A stretch of 64,000 bases of DNA from Hyperoodon ampullatus (GCA_949752795.1 CATKHW010000423.1:124001-188000); one strand, 5' to 3'. Shown: positions 12,176 through 26,083, counted from the first letter of the stretch. The notes: generated by a model not told the origin, from the sequence alone. A program made the numbers and translations.

Positions 12176-13905
12176 GTTATAGCTGTAGTAATATTCCCTT
12201 CAACCTGGAGAGTTGGGACCCATGGAATGGGTGCCAGGCATTTGTGCTTTAAAGGGTCTGCATTTGCTCACCCAATCTCACCAATCCTCTCATTCCCAAG
12301 TGTCCAGCCTTATGCCACATCCAGCTGTCGTTGTAGATAGGGTCATTCCGGGTTTCATCAGAGACCCTGAAGGAATTGCAAAGAATTTCCCAGTTTTTTT
12401 GTTTTGTTTTTGAAATTCCTTTTTATAGTGGGTTTGAGCTAATTCTCGCTGCCATGTTTATGCCAGTCTAGACACACTTTATTCCCTTACGGGGACATAT
12501 CAATACATAGGTTTTAAGATTCTTACTAGTCAGATATATTCCTCTGCGGGAAATATGGGGTTTTGAGTCCCTTTCACTGAGGAAGGTGTAGGCCTTGTCT
12601 ATTCCATAGTTGGTTTTTGGAACGGTACCTGTGCTTATATCAAACTCTGGTTTTATGCATCACCCTCCCTCTCCTTCCCCCTTAAGCAGGCATAAGAGTG
12701 TTTTCTAAATGTGAGACACTGTTCTCTTTCCTAACTCAGTTAAAGTGTAGCCATGTTTACACGATCTTCATACGTGATATCTTATGATAAGTTTCTTTTT
12801 CTGTGTGACTTATTTCACTTAGAATCATCGTACCTGAAACCACCCATTTTGCTGCTACTGGTCTTATGACATTGATTCCATGGCTGAGGGATACTCCATC
12901 GTACATAAGTACCACAAATTTTTGAACCATTTTTATATTTCCTGGGATATTTAAGGTGTACCCAAGTTGAGGTCCTTGTAAGCAGTGCAGCCCTAAATTT
13001 TGGGGTGGCTCTGTCTTATTGATTTTCAGTTTTCCCAAGGTATATTCCCTAGACTGGAAGTGCCCTTGGCTCTGTAGCTCTGTTCTTTACTTGTTTTAGG
13101 GAACACAATGTACTCCTCCAGAGAGGCAGTTGGCAATTTACATCTCGCCCATCAGCATAACAAGGCTCCTTGTTCTCCAGGGCCTGTCTTGCCTTTCTGG
13201 TTGTTACACATTTTGTGGATGTCCCTTTTGACCGGTGGGAATTTATACTTCTTTGTAGTGCAGATTTGCATTGCCCGCTTGCTTGCTTGGCCAAAAAGGG
13301 CGTATGCGTTTTCTCCTGAATAGAAAACGCATACGCCCTTTTTGGCCAAGGGCATCATTGCCGAAGTTGTGCCCCTCTTCCTGTGCTTTAAAGGCGATTC
13401 CAACGTACCTCTTGAAATCTGTTTCCTGCAATTCTGCCTCGCTTTCAAGTCCGCCTCGTTGCCTTCCCTCAACATATTTTTGGATGATAGTTGTCCTTTA
13501 TTACTAGGCCAGTTTGTGAATAGCTGTGCCCCTGAGCTCCATTTTTCAACTCGTTTTTGGTGAGCTGACCGCAAGTCCGAAATTTTGGTCCAGGACCTAT
13601 ACTGGTTCCCGGTGTGGGGCTGAGACTTTGGTTAATTCTTCTTCCTGCCGGGAAGTTAGAGTGATATGTGCCCGTCCAAATGCCTAACAGCTACTCTCTC
13701 ATTGGTTCTCCCTCTTCCCTTTCATCCTCTGCCAAATTGGAAACCTGTGCAAGCCAGGAGGTTAAAGGGTCTGTCTCTCCAAGTTGGGAGATTGATAGTA
13801 AACCAGATGGAACGTCAAAGCGGAGCACCAGGAGAGGGACTATTCATTGAGTTTTAGAAACCTTTCGTATTCACAATGTGTCAGTTCTCTAGGTTTCCCG
13901 TACAT
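12176..13905. repeat. Satellite monomer 8 (type h)
   Basis: 1,730 bp, 9 bp shorter than most. All nine missing bases come from the centre and right side of the palindrome: CTCCTGAATA runs straight into GAAAACGC at 13286-13350. Monomer 16 has the same deletion. Confidence 0.88.
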
Positions 13906-15644
13906 GTTATAACTGTAGTAATATTCCCTTCAACCTGAAGAGTTGGGACCCATGGAATGGGTGCCATGCATTATTGCTTTAAAGGGTCTGCATTTGCTCA
14001 CCCAACCTCACCATTCCTCTCAGTCCCAAGTGTCCAGCCTTATGCCACATCCAGCTGTCGTTGTAGATAGGGTCATTCCAGGTTTCATCAGAGACCCTGA
14101 AGGAATTGTAAAGAATTTCCCATTTTTTTAGTTTTGTGTTTGAAATTCCTTTTTATAGTGGGTTTGAGCTGATTCTCGCTGCCATGTTTACGCCAGTCTA
14201 GACACACTTGATTCCCTTACGGAGACATATCAATACATAGGTTTTAAGATTCTTACTAGTCAGGTACATTCCTCTGCGGGAAATATGGGGTTTTGAGTCC
14301 CTTTCACTGAGGCAGGTATAGGTCTTGTCTATTCCATAGTTTGTTTACGGAACGGTACCTGTGCTTATATCAAACACTGATTTTATGCATCACCCCACCT
14401 CTCCTTCCCCCTTAAGCAGGCATAAAAGTGTTTTCTAAATGTGAGACACTGTTCTCTTTCCTAACTCAGTTCAAGTGTAGCCATGTTTACAGGATCTTCA
14501 TAAGTGATATCTTATGATAAGTTTCTTTTTCTGTGTGACATATTTCACTTAGAATCATCGTACCTGAATCCACCCATTTTGCTTCTACTGGTCTTATGAC
14601 ATTGATTTCATGGCTGAGGGATATTCCATCGTACGTAAGTACCACAATTTTTTGAACCATTTTTATATTTCCTGGGATATTTAAGGTGTACCCAAGTTGA
14701 GGTCCTTGTAAGCAGTGCAGCCCTAAATTTTGGGGTGGCTCTGTCTTATTGATTTTCAGTTTTCCCAAGGTATATTCCCTAGACTGGAAGTGCCCTTGGC
14801 TCTGTAGCTCTGTTCTTTACTTGTTTTAGGGAACAGAATGTACTCCTCCAGAGAGGCAGTTGGCAATTTACATCCCGTCCATCAGCATAACAAGGCTCCC
14901 TGTTCTCCAGGGCCCGTCTTGCCTTTCTGGTTTTTACACATTTTGTGGATGTCCCTTTTGAACGGTGGGAAATGATACTTCTTTGTAGTGCAGACTTGCA
15001 TTGCCCGCTTGCTTGCTTGGCCAAAAAGGGCGTATGCGTTTTCTCCTGAATATATTCAGGAGAAAACGCATTCGCCCTTTTTGGAAAAGTGCATCATTGT
15101 CGAAGTTGTGCCCCTCTTCCTGTGCTTTAAAGGCGATTCCAATGTACCTCTTGAAATCTGTTTCCTGCTATTCTGCCTCGCTTTCAAGTCCGCCTCGTTG
15201 CCTTCCCTCAACAGATTTTTGGACGATAGTTGTCCTTTATTACTCGGCCAGTTTGTGAATTGCTGTGCCCCTGAGCTGCATTTTTCAACTCGTTTTTGAT
15301 GAGCTGACCGCAAGTCCAAAATTTTGGTTCAGGACCTATACTGGTTCCCGGTGGGTGGCTGAGACTTTGGTTAATTCTTCTTCCTGCCGGGAAGTTAGAG
15401 TGATATGTGCCCATCCAAATGCCTAACAGCTACTCTCTCATTGGTTCTCCCTCTTCCCTTTTATCCTCTGCCAAATTGGAAACCTGTGCGAACCAGGAGG
15501 TTAAAGGGGCTGTCTCTCCAAGTTGGGTGATTGATAGTAAACCAGATGGAAAGTAAAACCGGAGCACCAGTGGAGGGCCTATTCGTTGAGTTTTAGAAAC
15601 CTTTCGTATTCACAGTGTGTCCGTTCTCTAGGTTTCCCGTACAT
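13906..15644. repeat. Satellite monomer 9 (type a)
   Basis: 1,739 bp. Near-identical to monomer 1, including the T-run variant and the altered right arm of the inverted repeat (15016-15089). The few visible differences are single substitutions. Confidence 0.88.
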
Positions 15645-17383
15645 GTTATAACTGTAGTAATATTCCCTTCAACCTGGAGAGTTGGGACCCATGGAATGGG
15701 TGCCATGCGTTATTGCTTTAAAGGGTCTGCATTTGCTCACCCAATCTCACCAATCCTCTCATTCCCAAGTGTCCAGCCTTATGCCACATCCAGCTGTCAT
15801 TGTAGATAGTGTCATTCCGGGTTTCATCAGAGACCCTGAAGGAATTGTAAAGAATTTCCCAGTTTTTTTGTTTTGTTTTTGAAATTCCTTTTTATAGTGG
15901 GTTTGAGCTGATTCTCGCTGCCATGTTTATGCCAGTCTAGACACACTTGATTCCCTTACGGAGACATATCAATACATAGGTTTTAAGATTCTTACTAGTC
16001 AGATATATTCCTCTGCGGGATATATGGGGTTTTGAGTCCCTTTCACTGAGGAAGGTGTAGGCCTTGTCTATTCCATAGTTGGTTTTTGGAACGGTACCTG
16101 TGCTTATATCAAACTCTGGTTTTATGCATCACCCTACCTCTCCTTCCCCCTTAAGCAGGCATAAGAGTGTTTTCTAAATGTGAGACACTGTTCTCTTTCC
16201 TAACTCAGTTCAAGTGTAGCCATGTTTACAGGATCTTCATACGTGATATCTTATGATAAGTTTCTTTTTCTCTGTGACTTATTTCACTTAGAATCATCGT
16301 ACCTGAAACCACCCATTTTGCTGCTACTGGTCTTATGACATTGATTCTATGGCTGAGGGATACACCATCGTACATAAGTACCACAAATTTTTGAACCATT
16401 TTTATATTTCCTGGGATATTTAAGGTGTACCCAAGTTGAGGTCCTTGTAAGCAGTACAGCCCTAAATTTTGGGGTGGCTCTGTCTTACTGATTTTCAGTT
16501 TTCCCAAGGTATAGTCCCTAGACTGGAAGTGCCCTTGGCTCTGTAGCTCTGTTGTTTACTTGTTTTAGGGAACACAATGTACTCCTTCAGAGAGGCAGTT
16601 GGCAATTTACATCATGCCCATCAGCATAACAAGGCTCCATGTTCTCCAGGGCCTGTCTTGCCTTTCTGGTTTTTACACATTTTGTGGATGTCCCTTTTGA
16701 CCGGTGGGAAGTGATACTTCTTTGTAGTGCAGATTTGCATTGCCCGCTTGCTTGCTTGGCCAAAAAGGGCGTATGCGTTTTCTCCTCAATATATTCAGGA
16801 GAAAACGCATACGCAATTTTTGGCCAAGTGCATCATTGTCAAAGTTGTGCCCCTCTTCCTGTGCTTTAAAGGCGATTCCAACGTACCTCTTGAAATCTGT
16901 TTCCTGCTATTCTGCCTCGCTTTCAAGTCCGCCTCGTTGCCTTCCCTCAACAGATTTTTGGACGATAGTTGTCCTTTATTACTCGGCCAGTTTGTGAATT
17001 GCTGTGCCCTGAGCCCCATTTTTCAACTCGTTTTTGGTGAGCTGACCGCAAGTCCAAAATTTTGGTTCAAGACCTCTACTTGTTCCCCGTGGGTGGCTGC
17101 GACTTTGGTTAATTCTTCTTCCTCCCGTGAAATTAGAGTGACATGTGCCCGTCTAAAAGCCTAACAGCTACTCTGTCATTGGTTCTCCCCCTTTCCTTTC
17201 ATCCTCTGCCAAATTGGCAACGTGTGTGTACCAGGAGGTTAAAAGGGGCTGTCTCTCCAAGTTGGGAGATTGATAGTAAAGCAGTTGGAAAGTCAAACTG
17301 GAACACCAGGAGAGGGACTATTCGTTGAGTTTTAGAAACCTTTTGTATTCACAGTGTGTCCATTCTCTAGGTTTCCTGTACAT
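15645..17383. repeat. Satellite monomer 10 (b/d hybrid)
   Basis: 1,739 bp. The first 1.35 kb is type b, including the b-type inverted repeat at 16755-16828. The tail is type d: CCTGAGCCCCATTTT at about 17006 and TTCAAGACCTCTACTTG at about 17065. A short b-like patch (ACTCGTTTTTGGTGAG) sits between them, so the switch is patchy. It is followed by type e, as type d normally is. Confidence 0.88.
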
Positions 17384-19124
17384 GTTATAGCTGTATTAAT
17401 ATTCCCTTCAACCCGCAGAGTTGGGACCCATGGAATGGGTGCATTGCATTATTGGTTTACAAGGTCTGCATTTGCTCACCCAATCTCACCAATCCTCTCA
17501 GTCCCAAGTGTCCAGCCTTATGCCACATCCAGCGGTCATTGTAGATAGGGTCATTCCAGGTTTCATCAGAGACCCTGAAGGAATTGTAAAGCATTTCCCT
17601 GTTTTCTTTGTTTTGTTTTTGAAATTCCTTTTGATAGTGGGTTTGAGCTGATTCTCGCTGCCATGTTTATGCCAGTCTAGAAACACTTGATTCCCTTACG
17701 AAGACACATCAATACATAGGTTTTAAGATTCTTACTAGTCAGATAATTTTCCTCTGCTGGAAATATGGGGTTTTGAGTCCCTTTCAGTGAGGAACTTGTA
17801 GGTCTTCTGTATTCCATAGTTGGTTTTTGGAACAGTACCTATGCTTATATAAAACTCTGGTTTTATGCATCACCCCACCTCTCCTTCCAACTCTAGCAGG
17901 CATAAGTGTGTTTTCTAAATGTGAGACTCTGTTCTCTTTCCTAACTCAGTTCAAGTGTAGCCATGTTACAGGATCATCATAAGTGATATCTTATGATAAA
18001 TTTCTTTTTCTGTGTGTCTTATTTCACTTAGAATCATCATAACAGAATCCACTCATTTTGTTGCTACTGGTCTTATGACATTGATTACATGGCTGAGGGA
18101 TATTCCATCGTACATAAGTACCACAAATTTTTGAGCCATTTTTATATTTCCTGGGATATTTAAGGTGTACCCAAGTTGAGGTTCTTGTAAGCAGTGCAGC
18201 CCTAAATTTTGGGGTGGCTGTGTCTTATTGATTTTCAGTTTTCCCAAGGTATATTCCCTAGACTGGAAGTGCCCTTGGCTCTGTAGATCTGTTGTGTACT
18301 TGTTTTAGGGAACCCAGTTCACTCCTCCAGAGAGGGATTTGGCAATTTACATCCTGCCCATCAGCATAACAAGGCTCCCTGTTCTCCAGGGCCTGTCTTG
18401 CCTTTCTGGTTTTTACACATTTTGTGGATGTCCCTTTTTTACCGGTAGGAAGTGATACTTCTTTGTATTGCAGTTTTGCATTGTCCGCTTGCTTGCTTGG
18501 CCAAAACGGGCATATGCGTTCTCTCCTAAATAAATTCAGGAGAAAATGCATACGCCCTTTTTGGCCAAGTGCATCATTGTCGAAGTTGTGCCCCTTTTCC
18601 TGTGCTTTAAAGGTGATTCCAACGTACCTCTTGAAATCTGTTTCCTGCTATTCTGCCTAGCTTTTAAGTCTACCTCGCTGCCTTCCCTCAACAGGTTTTT
18701 GGATGATAGTTGTCCTTTATTACTCTGCCAGTTTGTGAATTGTTGTGCCCCTGAGCCTCATTTTGCATCTCGTTTTTTGTGAGCTGAACGCAAGACCAAT
18801 ATTTTGGTTCAGGAACTATATGGGTTCCCGGTGGGTGGCTGAGACTTTGGTTAATTCTTCTTCCTGCCGGGAAATTAGAGTGACATGTGCCAGTCCAAAT
18901 GCCAAACAGCTACTCTCTCATTGGTTCTCCCTCTTCCCTTTCATCCTCTGCCAAATTGGCAACGTGTGCCAACAAGGAGGTTAAATGTGCTGTCTCTCTA
19001 AGTTGGGAGATTGATAGTAAAGCAGTTGGAGTGTCAAACCTGAGCACCAGGAGACGGACTATTAGTTGAGTTTTAGAAACCTTTCTTATTCACAGTGTGT
19101 CCATTCTCTAGGTTTCTGGTACAT
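17384..19124. repeat. Satellite monomer 11 (type e)
   Basis: 1,741 bp. Copy of monomer 5 with the CAACCCGCAGAG start and the CTAAATAAATTC-centred degraded palindrome at 18496-18569. Confidence 0.88.
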
Positions 19125-20865
19125 GTTATAGTTGTAGTAATATCCCCTTCAACTTGGAGAGTTGGGACACATGTAATGTGTGCCATGCATTATTGCTTTG
19201 AAGGGTCTGCATTTGCTCACCCAATCTCACCAATCCTCTCAGTGCCACGTGTCCAGCCTTATGTAACATCCAGCTGTCATTGTAGATAGGGTCATTCCAG
19301 GTTTAATCAGAGACCCTGAAGGAATTGGAAAGAATTTCCCAGTTTTTTTGTTTTGTTTTTGAAATTCCTTTGTATAGTGGGTTTGAGCTGATTCTCACTG
19401 CCATGTTTATGCCATTCTAGACACTTTTGATTCCCTTACAGAGATATATTAATGCATAGGTTTTAAGATTCTTACTAGTCAGATATATTCCTCTGCTGGA
19501 AATATGGTGTTTTGAGTCCCTTTCGCCAAGGAAGGTGTAGGTCTTGTCTATTCCATAGTTGGTGTTTGGAACGGTACCTGTGCTTATATCAAACTCTGGT
19601 TTTATCCATCACCCCACCTCTCCTTCCCCCTTAAGCAGGCATAAGAGTGTTTTCTAAATGTGAGACTCTGTTCTCTTTCCTAACTCAGTTCAAGTGTCGC
19701 CATGTTTACAGGATCTTCATAAGTGATATCTCATGATAAATTTCTTTTTCTGTGTGACTTATTTCATTTAGAATCATCGTACCTGAATCCACTCATTTTG
19801 CTGCTATTGGTCTTATGACATTGATTTCATGGCTGAGGGATAGTCCATAGTACGTAAGTACCACAATTTTTTGAACCATTTTTATATTTCCTGGGATATT
19901 TAAGGTGTACCCAAGTTGAGGTTATTGTGAGCAGTGCAGCCGTAAATTTTGGGGTGGCTCTGTCTTATTGATTTTCAGTTTTCCCAAGGTATATTCCCTA
20001 GACTGGAAGTGCCCTTGGCTCTGTAGCTCTGTTGTTTACTTGTTTTAGGGAACACAATGCACTCTTCCATAGAGGCAGTTGGCAATTTACATCCCGCCCA
20101 TCAGCATAAAAAGGCTCCCTGTTCTCCAGGTCCTGTCTTGCCTTTCTGGTTTTTACACATTTTGCGGATGTCCCTTTTGACCGGTGGGAAGTGATACTTC
20201 TTTGTAGTGCAGACTTGCATTGCCCGCTTGCTTGCTTGGCCAAAAAGGGCGTATGCGTTTTCTCCTGAATATATTCAGGAGAAAAAATGCATACGCCCTT
20301 TTTGGCAAAGTGCATCATTGTCGAAGTTGTGCCCCTCTTCCTGTGCTTTAAAGGCGATTCCAATGTACCTCTTGAAATCTGTTTCCTGCTATTCTGCCTC
20401 GCTTTCAAGTCCGCCTCGTTGCCTTCCCTCAACAGATTTTTGGACGATAGTTGTCCTTTATTACTCGGCCAGTTTGTGAATTGCTGTGCCCCTGAGCTCC
20501 ATTTTTCAACTCGTTTTTGATGAGCTGACCGCAAGTCCAAAATTTTGGTTCAGGACCTATACTGGTTCCCGGTGGGTGGCTGAGACTTTGGTTAATTCTT
20601 CTTCCTGCCGGGAAGTTAGAGTGATATGTGCCCATCCAAATGCCTAACAGCTACTCTCTCATTGGTTCTCCCTCTTCCCTTTTATCCTCTGCCAAATTGG
20701 AAACCTGTGCGAACCAGGAGGTTAAAGGGGCTGTCTCTCCAAGTTGGGTGATTGATAGTAAACCAGATGGAAAATAAAACCGGAGCACCAGGGGAGGGTC
20801 TATTCATTGAGTTTTAGAAACCTTTCGTATTCACACTGTGTCCGTTCTCTAGGTTTCCCGTACAC
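19125..20865. repeat. Satellite monomer 12 (type f)
   Basis: 1,741 bp. Copy of monomer 6 with the same extra A residues in the right palindrome arm (20235-20310, 76 bp) and the same TTG-started 180-codon frame on the minus strand. Confidence 0.88.
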
Positions 20866-22605
20866 GTTATAACTGTAGTAATATTCCCTTCAACCTGGAG
20901 AGTTGGGACCCATGGAATGGGTGCCATGCATTATTGCTTTAAAGGGTCTGCATTTGCTCACCCAATCTCACCAATCCTCTCATTCCCAAGTGTGCAGCCT
21001 TATGCCACATCCAGCTGTCATTGTAGATAGTGTCATTCCGGGTTTCATCAGAGACCCTGAAGGAATTGTAAAGAATTTCCCAGTTTTTTTGTTTTGTTTT
21101 TGAAATTCCTTTTTATAGTGGGTTTGAGCTGATTCTCGCTGCCATGTTTATGCCAGTCTAGACACACTTGATTCCCTTACGGAGACATATCAATACATAG
21201 GTTTTAAGATTCTTACTAGTCAGATATATTCCTCTGCGGGAAATATGGGGTTTTGAGTCCCTTTCACTGAGGAAGGTGTAGGTCTTGTCTATTCCATAGT
21301 TGGTTTTTGGAACGGTACCTGTGCTTATATCAAACTCTGGTTTGATGCATCACCCCCACCTCTCCTTCCCCCTTAAGCAGGCATAAGAGTGTTTTCTAAA
21401 TGTGAGACACTGTTCTCTTTCCTAACTCAGTTCAAGTGTAGCCATGTTTACAGGATCTTCATAAGTGATATCTTATGATAAGTTTCCTTTTCTGTGTGAC
21501 TTATTTCACTTAGAATCATCGTACCTGAATCCACCCATTTTGCTGCTACTGGTCTTATGACCTTGATTTCATGGCTGAGGGATATTCCATCGTACGTAAG
21601 TACCACAATTTTTTGAACCATTTTTATATTTACTGGGATATTTAAGGTGTACCCAAGTTGAGGTCCTTGTAAGCAGTACAGCCCTAAATTTTGGGGTGGG
21701 TCTGTCTTATTGATTTTCAGTTTTCCCAAGGTATATTCCCTAGACTGGAAGTGCCCTTGGCTCTGTAGCTCTGTTGTTTACTTGTTTTAGGGAACACAAT
21801 GCACTCCTCCAAAGAGGCAGTTGGCAATTTTCATCCCTTCCATCAGCATAACAAGGCTCCCTGTTCTGCAGGGCCTGTCTTGCCTTTCTGGTTGTTACAC
21901 ATTTTGTGGATGTCCCTTTTGACCGGTGGGAAGTGATACTTCTTTGTAGTGCAGATTTGCATTGCCCGCTTGCTTGCTTGGCCAAAAAGGGCGTATGCGT
22001 TTTCTCCTGAATATATTCAGGAGAAAACGCATACGCCCTTTTTGGCCAAGTGCATCATTGTCGAAGTTGTGCCCCTCTTCCTGTGCTTTAAAGGCGATTC
22101 CAACGTACCTCTTGATATCTATTTCCTGCTATTCTGCCTCGCTTTCAAGTCCGCCTCGTTGCCTTCCCTCAACAGATTTTTGGACGATAGTTGTCCTTTA
22201 TTACTCGGCCAGTTTGTGAATTGCTGTGCCCCTGAGCTCCATTTTTCAACTTGTTTATGGTGAGCTGACCGCAAGTCCAAAATTTTGGTTCAGGACATAT
22301 ACTGGTTCCCGGTGGGTGGCTGAGACTTTGGTTAATTATTCTTCCTGCCGGGAAATTACAGTGATATGTGCCCATCCAAATGCGTAACAGCTACTCTCTC
22401 ATTGGTTCTCCCTCTTCCCTTTTATCCTCTGCCAAATTGGAAACCTGTGCGAACCAGGAGGTTAAAGGGGCTGTCTCTCCAAGTTGGGTGATTGATAGTA
22501 AACCAGATGGAAAGTAAAACCGGAGCACCAGGGGAGGGTCTATTCGTTGAGTTTTAGAAACCTTTCGTATTCACAGTGTGTCCGTTCTCTAGGTTTCCCG
22601 TACGT
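20866..22605. repeat. Satellite monomer 13 (type g')
   Basis: 1,740 bp. First half matches monomer 7 (five-C CACCCCCACC), but it reads CCATGTTTACAGG where monomers 7 and 15 read CCATGTTCTCAGG. Carries a perfect 74-bp palindrome at 21977-22050. Its end (TACGTGTTAT at the next boundary) is shared with monomer 14, indicating local duplication. Confidence 0.85.
21977..22050. repeat. Perfect 74-bp palindrome in monomer 13
   Basis: Identical to the palindrome of monomer 7, with no mismatch in either 37-base arm and centre GAATATATTC. Confidence 0.95.
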
Positions 22606-24344
22606 GTTATAACTGTAGTAATATTCCCTTCAACCTGGAGAGTTGGGACCCATGGAATGGGTGCCATGCATTATTGCTTTAAAGGGTCTGCATTTGCTCA
22701 CCCAATCTCACCAATCCTCTCATTCCCAAGTGTCCAGCCTTATGCCACATCCAGCTGTCATTGTAGATAGTGTCATTCCGGGTTTCATTAGAGACCCTGA
22801 AGGAATTGTAAAGAATTTCCCAGTTTTTTTGTTTTGTTTTTGAAATTCCTTTTTATAGTGGGTTTGAGCTGATTCTCGCTGCCATGTTTATGCCAGTCTA
22901 GACACACTTGATTCCCTTACGGAGACATATCAATACATAGGTTTTAAGATTCTTACTAGTCAGATATATTCCTCTGCGGGAAATATGGGGTTTTGAGTCC
23001 CTTTCACTGAGGAAGGTGTAGGTCTTGTCTATTCCATAGTTGGTTTTTGGAACGGTACCTGTGCTTATATCAAACTCTGGTTTGATGCATCACCCCCACC
23101 TCTCCTTCCCCCTTAAGCAGGCATAAGAGTGTTTTCTAAATGTGAGACACTGTTCTCTTTCCTAACTCAGTTCAAGTGTAGCCATGTTTACAGGATCTAC
23201 ATAAGTGATATCTTATGATAAGTTTCTTTCTCTGTGTGACTTATTTCACTTAGAATCATCGTACCTGAATCCACCCATTTTGCTGCTACTGGTCTTATGA
23301 CATTGATTTCATGGCTGAGGGATATTCCATCGTACGTAAGTACCACAATTTTTTGAACCATTTTTATATTTCCTGGGATATTTAAGGTGTACCCAAGTTG
23401 AGGTCCTTGTAAGCAGTGCAGCCCTAAATATTGGGGTGGGTCTGTCTTATAGATTTTCAGTTTTCCCATGTATATTCCCTAGACTGGAAGTGCCCTTGGC
23501 TCTGTAGCTCTGTTGTTTACTTGTTTTAGGGAACAAAATGTACTCCTCCAGAGAGGCAGTTGGCAATTTACATCCCGCCCATCAGCATAACAAGGCTCCC
23601 TGTTCTCCAGGGCCTGTCTTGCCTTTCTGGTTCTTACACATTTTGTGGATGTCCCTTTTGACCGGTGGGAAGTGATACTTCTTTGTAGTGCAGACTTGCA
23701 TTGCCCGCTTGCTTGCTTGGCCAAAAAGGGCGTATGCGTTTTCTCCTGAATATATTCAGGAGAAAACACATACGCCCTTTTTGTCAAAGTGCATCATTGT
23801 CGAAGTTTTGCCCCTCTTCCTGTGCTTTAAAGGTGATTCCAATGTACCTCTTGAAATCTGTTTCCTGCTATTCTGCCTCGCTTTCAAGTCTGCCACGTTG
23901 CCTTCCCTCAACAGATTTTTGGATGATAGTTGTCCTTTATTACTCGGCCAGTTTGTGAATTGCTGTGCCCCTGAGCTCCATTTTTCAACTCGTTTTTGAT
24001 GAGCTGACCGCAAGTCCAAAATTTTGGTTCAGGATCTATGCTGGTTCCCGGTGGGTGGCTGAGACTTTGGTTAATTCTTCTTCCTGCCGGGAAGTTAGAG
24101 TGATATGTGCCCATCCAAATGCCTAACAGCTACTCTCTCATTGGTTCTCCCTCTTCCCTTTTATCCTCTGCAAAATTGGAAACCTGTGCAAACCAGGAGG
24201 TTAAAGGGGCTGTCTCTCCAAGTTGGGTGATTGATAATAAACTAGATGGAAAGTAAAACCGGAGCACCAGGGGAGGGTCTATTCGTTGAGTTTTAGAAAC
24301 CTTTCGTATTCACAGTGTGTCCGTTCTCTAGGTTTCCCGTACGT
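22606..24344. repeat. Satellite monomer 14 (type g'')
   Basis: 1,739 bp. First half type g; the second half has CAGACTTGCATTGCC and a TTTTTGTCAAAG right arm (inverted repeat 23716-23789) that resemble types a and f, so it is a mosaic. No counterpart at this position in block A. Confidence 0.85.
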
Positions 24345-26083
24345 GTTATAACTGTAGTAATATTCCCTTCAACCTGGAGAGTTGGGACCCATGGAATGGG
24401 TGCCATGCATTATTGCTTTAAAGGGTCTGCATTTGCTCACCCAATCTCACCAATCCTCTCATTCCCAAGTGTCCAGCCTTATGCCACATCCAGCTGTCAT
24501 TGTAGATAGTGTCATTCCGGGTTTCATCAGAGACCCTGAAGGAATTGTAAAGAATTTCCCAGTTTTTTTGTTTTGTTTTTGAAATTCCTTTTTATAGTGG
24601 GTTTGAGCTGATTCTCGCTGCCATGTTTATGCCAGTCTAGACACACTTGATTCCCTTACGGAGACATATCAATACATAGGTTTTATGATTCTTACTAGTC
24701 AGATATATTCCTCTGTGGGAAATATGGGGTTTTGAGTCCCTTTCACTGAGGAAGGTGTAGGTCTTGTCTATTCCATAGTTGGTTTTTGGAACGGTACCTG
24801 TGCTTATATCAAACTCTGGTTTGATGCATCACCCCCACCTCTCCTTCCCCCTTAAGCAGGCATAAGACTGTTTTCTAAATGTGAGACACTGTTCTCTTTC
24901 CTAACTCAGTTCAAGTGTAGCCATGTTCTCAGGATCTTCATAAGTGATATCTTATGATAGTTTCTTTTTCTGTGTGACTTATTTCAATTAGAATCATCGT
25001 ACCTGAATCCACCCATTTTGCTGCTACTGGTCTTATGACCTTGATTTCATGGCTGAGGGATATTCCATCGTACGTAAGTACCACAATTTTTTGAACCATT
25101 TTTATATTTACTGGGATATTTAAGGTGTACCCAAGTTGAGGTCCTTGTAAGCAGTACAGCCCTAAATTTTGGGGTGGGTCTGTCTTATTGATTTTCAGTT
25201 TTCCCAAGGTATATTCCCTAGACTGGAAGTGCCCTTGGCTCTGTAGCTCTGTTGTTTACTTGTTTTAGGGAAAACAATGCACTCCTCCAGAGAGGCAGTT
25301 GGCAATTTTCATCCCTCCCATCAGCATAACAAGGCTCCCTGTTCTCCAGGGCCTGTCTTTCCTTTCTGGTTGTTACACATTTTGTTGATGTCCCTTTTGA
25401 CCGGTGGGAATTTATACTTCTTTGTAGTGCAGATTTGCATTGCCCGCTTGCTTGCTTGGCCAAAAAGGGTGTATGCGTTTTCTCCTGAATATATTCAGGA
25501 GAAAACGCATACGCCCTTTTTGGCCAAGTGCATCATTGTCGAAGTTGTGCCCCTCTTCCTGTGCTTTAAAGGCGATTCCAACGTACCTCTTGATATCTGT
25601 TTCCTGCTATTCTGCCTCGCTTTCAAGTCCGCCTCGTTGCCTTCCCTCAACAGATTTTTGGACGATAGTTGCCCTTTATTACTCGGCCAGTTTGTGAATT
25701 GCTGTGCCCCTGAGCTCCATTTTTCAACTTGTTTATGGTGAGCTGACCGCAAGTCCAAAATTTTGGTTCAGGACCTATACTGGTTCCCAGTGGGTGGCTG
25801 AGTCTTTGGTTAATTATTCTTCCTGCCGGGAAATTACAGTGATATGTGCCCGTCCAAATGCCTAACAGCTACTCTCTCATTGGATCTCCCTCTTCCCATT
25901 CATCCTCTGCCAAATTGGCAACCTGTGCGAACCAGGAGGTTAAAGGGGCTGTCTCTCCAAGCTGGGAGGTTGATAGTAAAGCAGAAGGAAAGTGAAACCG
26001 GAGCACCAGGAGAGGGACTATTCGTTGAATTTTAGAAACCTTTCGTATTCACAGTGTGTCCATTCTCTAGGTTTCCCGTACAT
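24345..26083. repeat. Satellite monomer 15 (type g)
   Basis: 1,739 bp. True copy of monomer 7, with CCATGTTCTCAGG and the one-base-shorter TTATGATAGTTTC. The palindrome at 25455-25528 has one mismatch (GGGTGTATGCG). It precedes type h, as monomer 7 does. Confidence 0.88.

Larger units (their letters stand above)
1..13905. repeat. Satellite higher-order block A (8 monomers, types a-h)
   Basis: Eight head-to-tail monomers of 1,730-1,741 bp, phased on the recurring GTTATAACTGTAGTAATATT or GTTATAGCTGTAGTAATATT. Each has private variants, so I name them a to h. The next block repeats the same diagnostic variants 13,905 bp later, which defines a higher-order unit. All monomers face the same way and none has a credible coding frame. 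The monomer length equals the roughly 1.74-kb common cetacean satellite known from non-delphinoid whales; I infer that identity from length and from L1 type, not from a sequence comparison. Confidence 0.9.
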
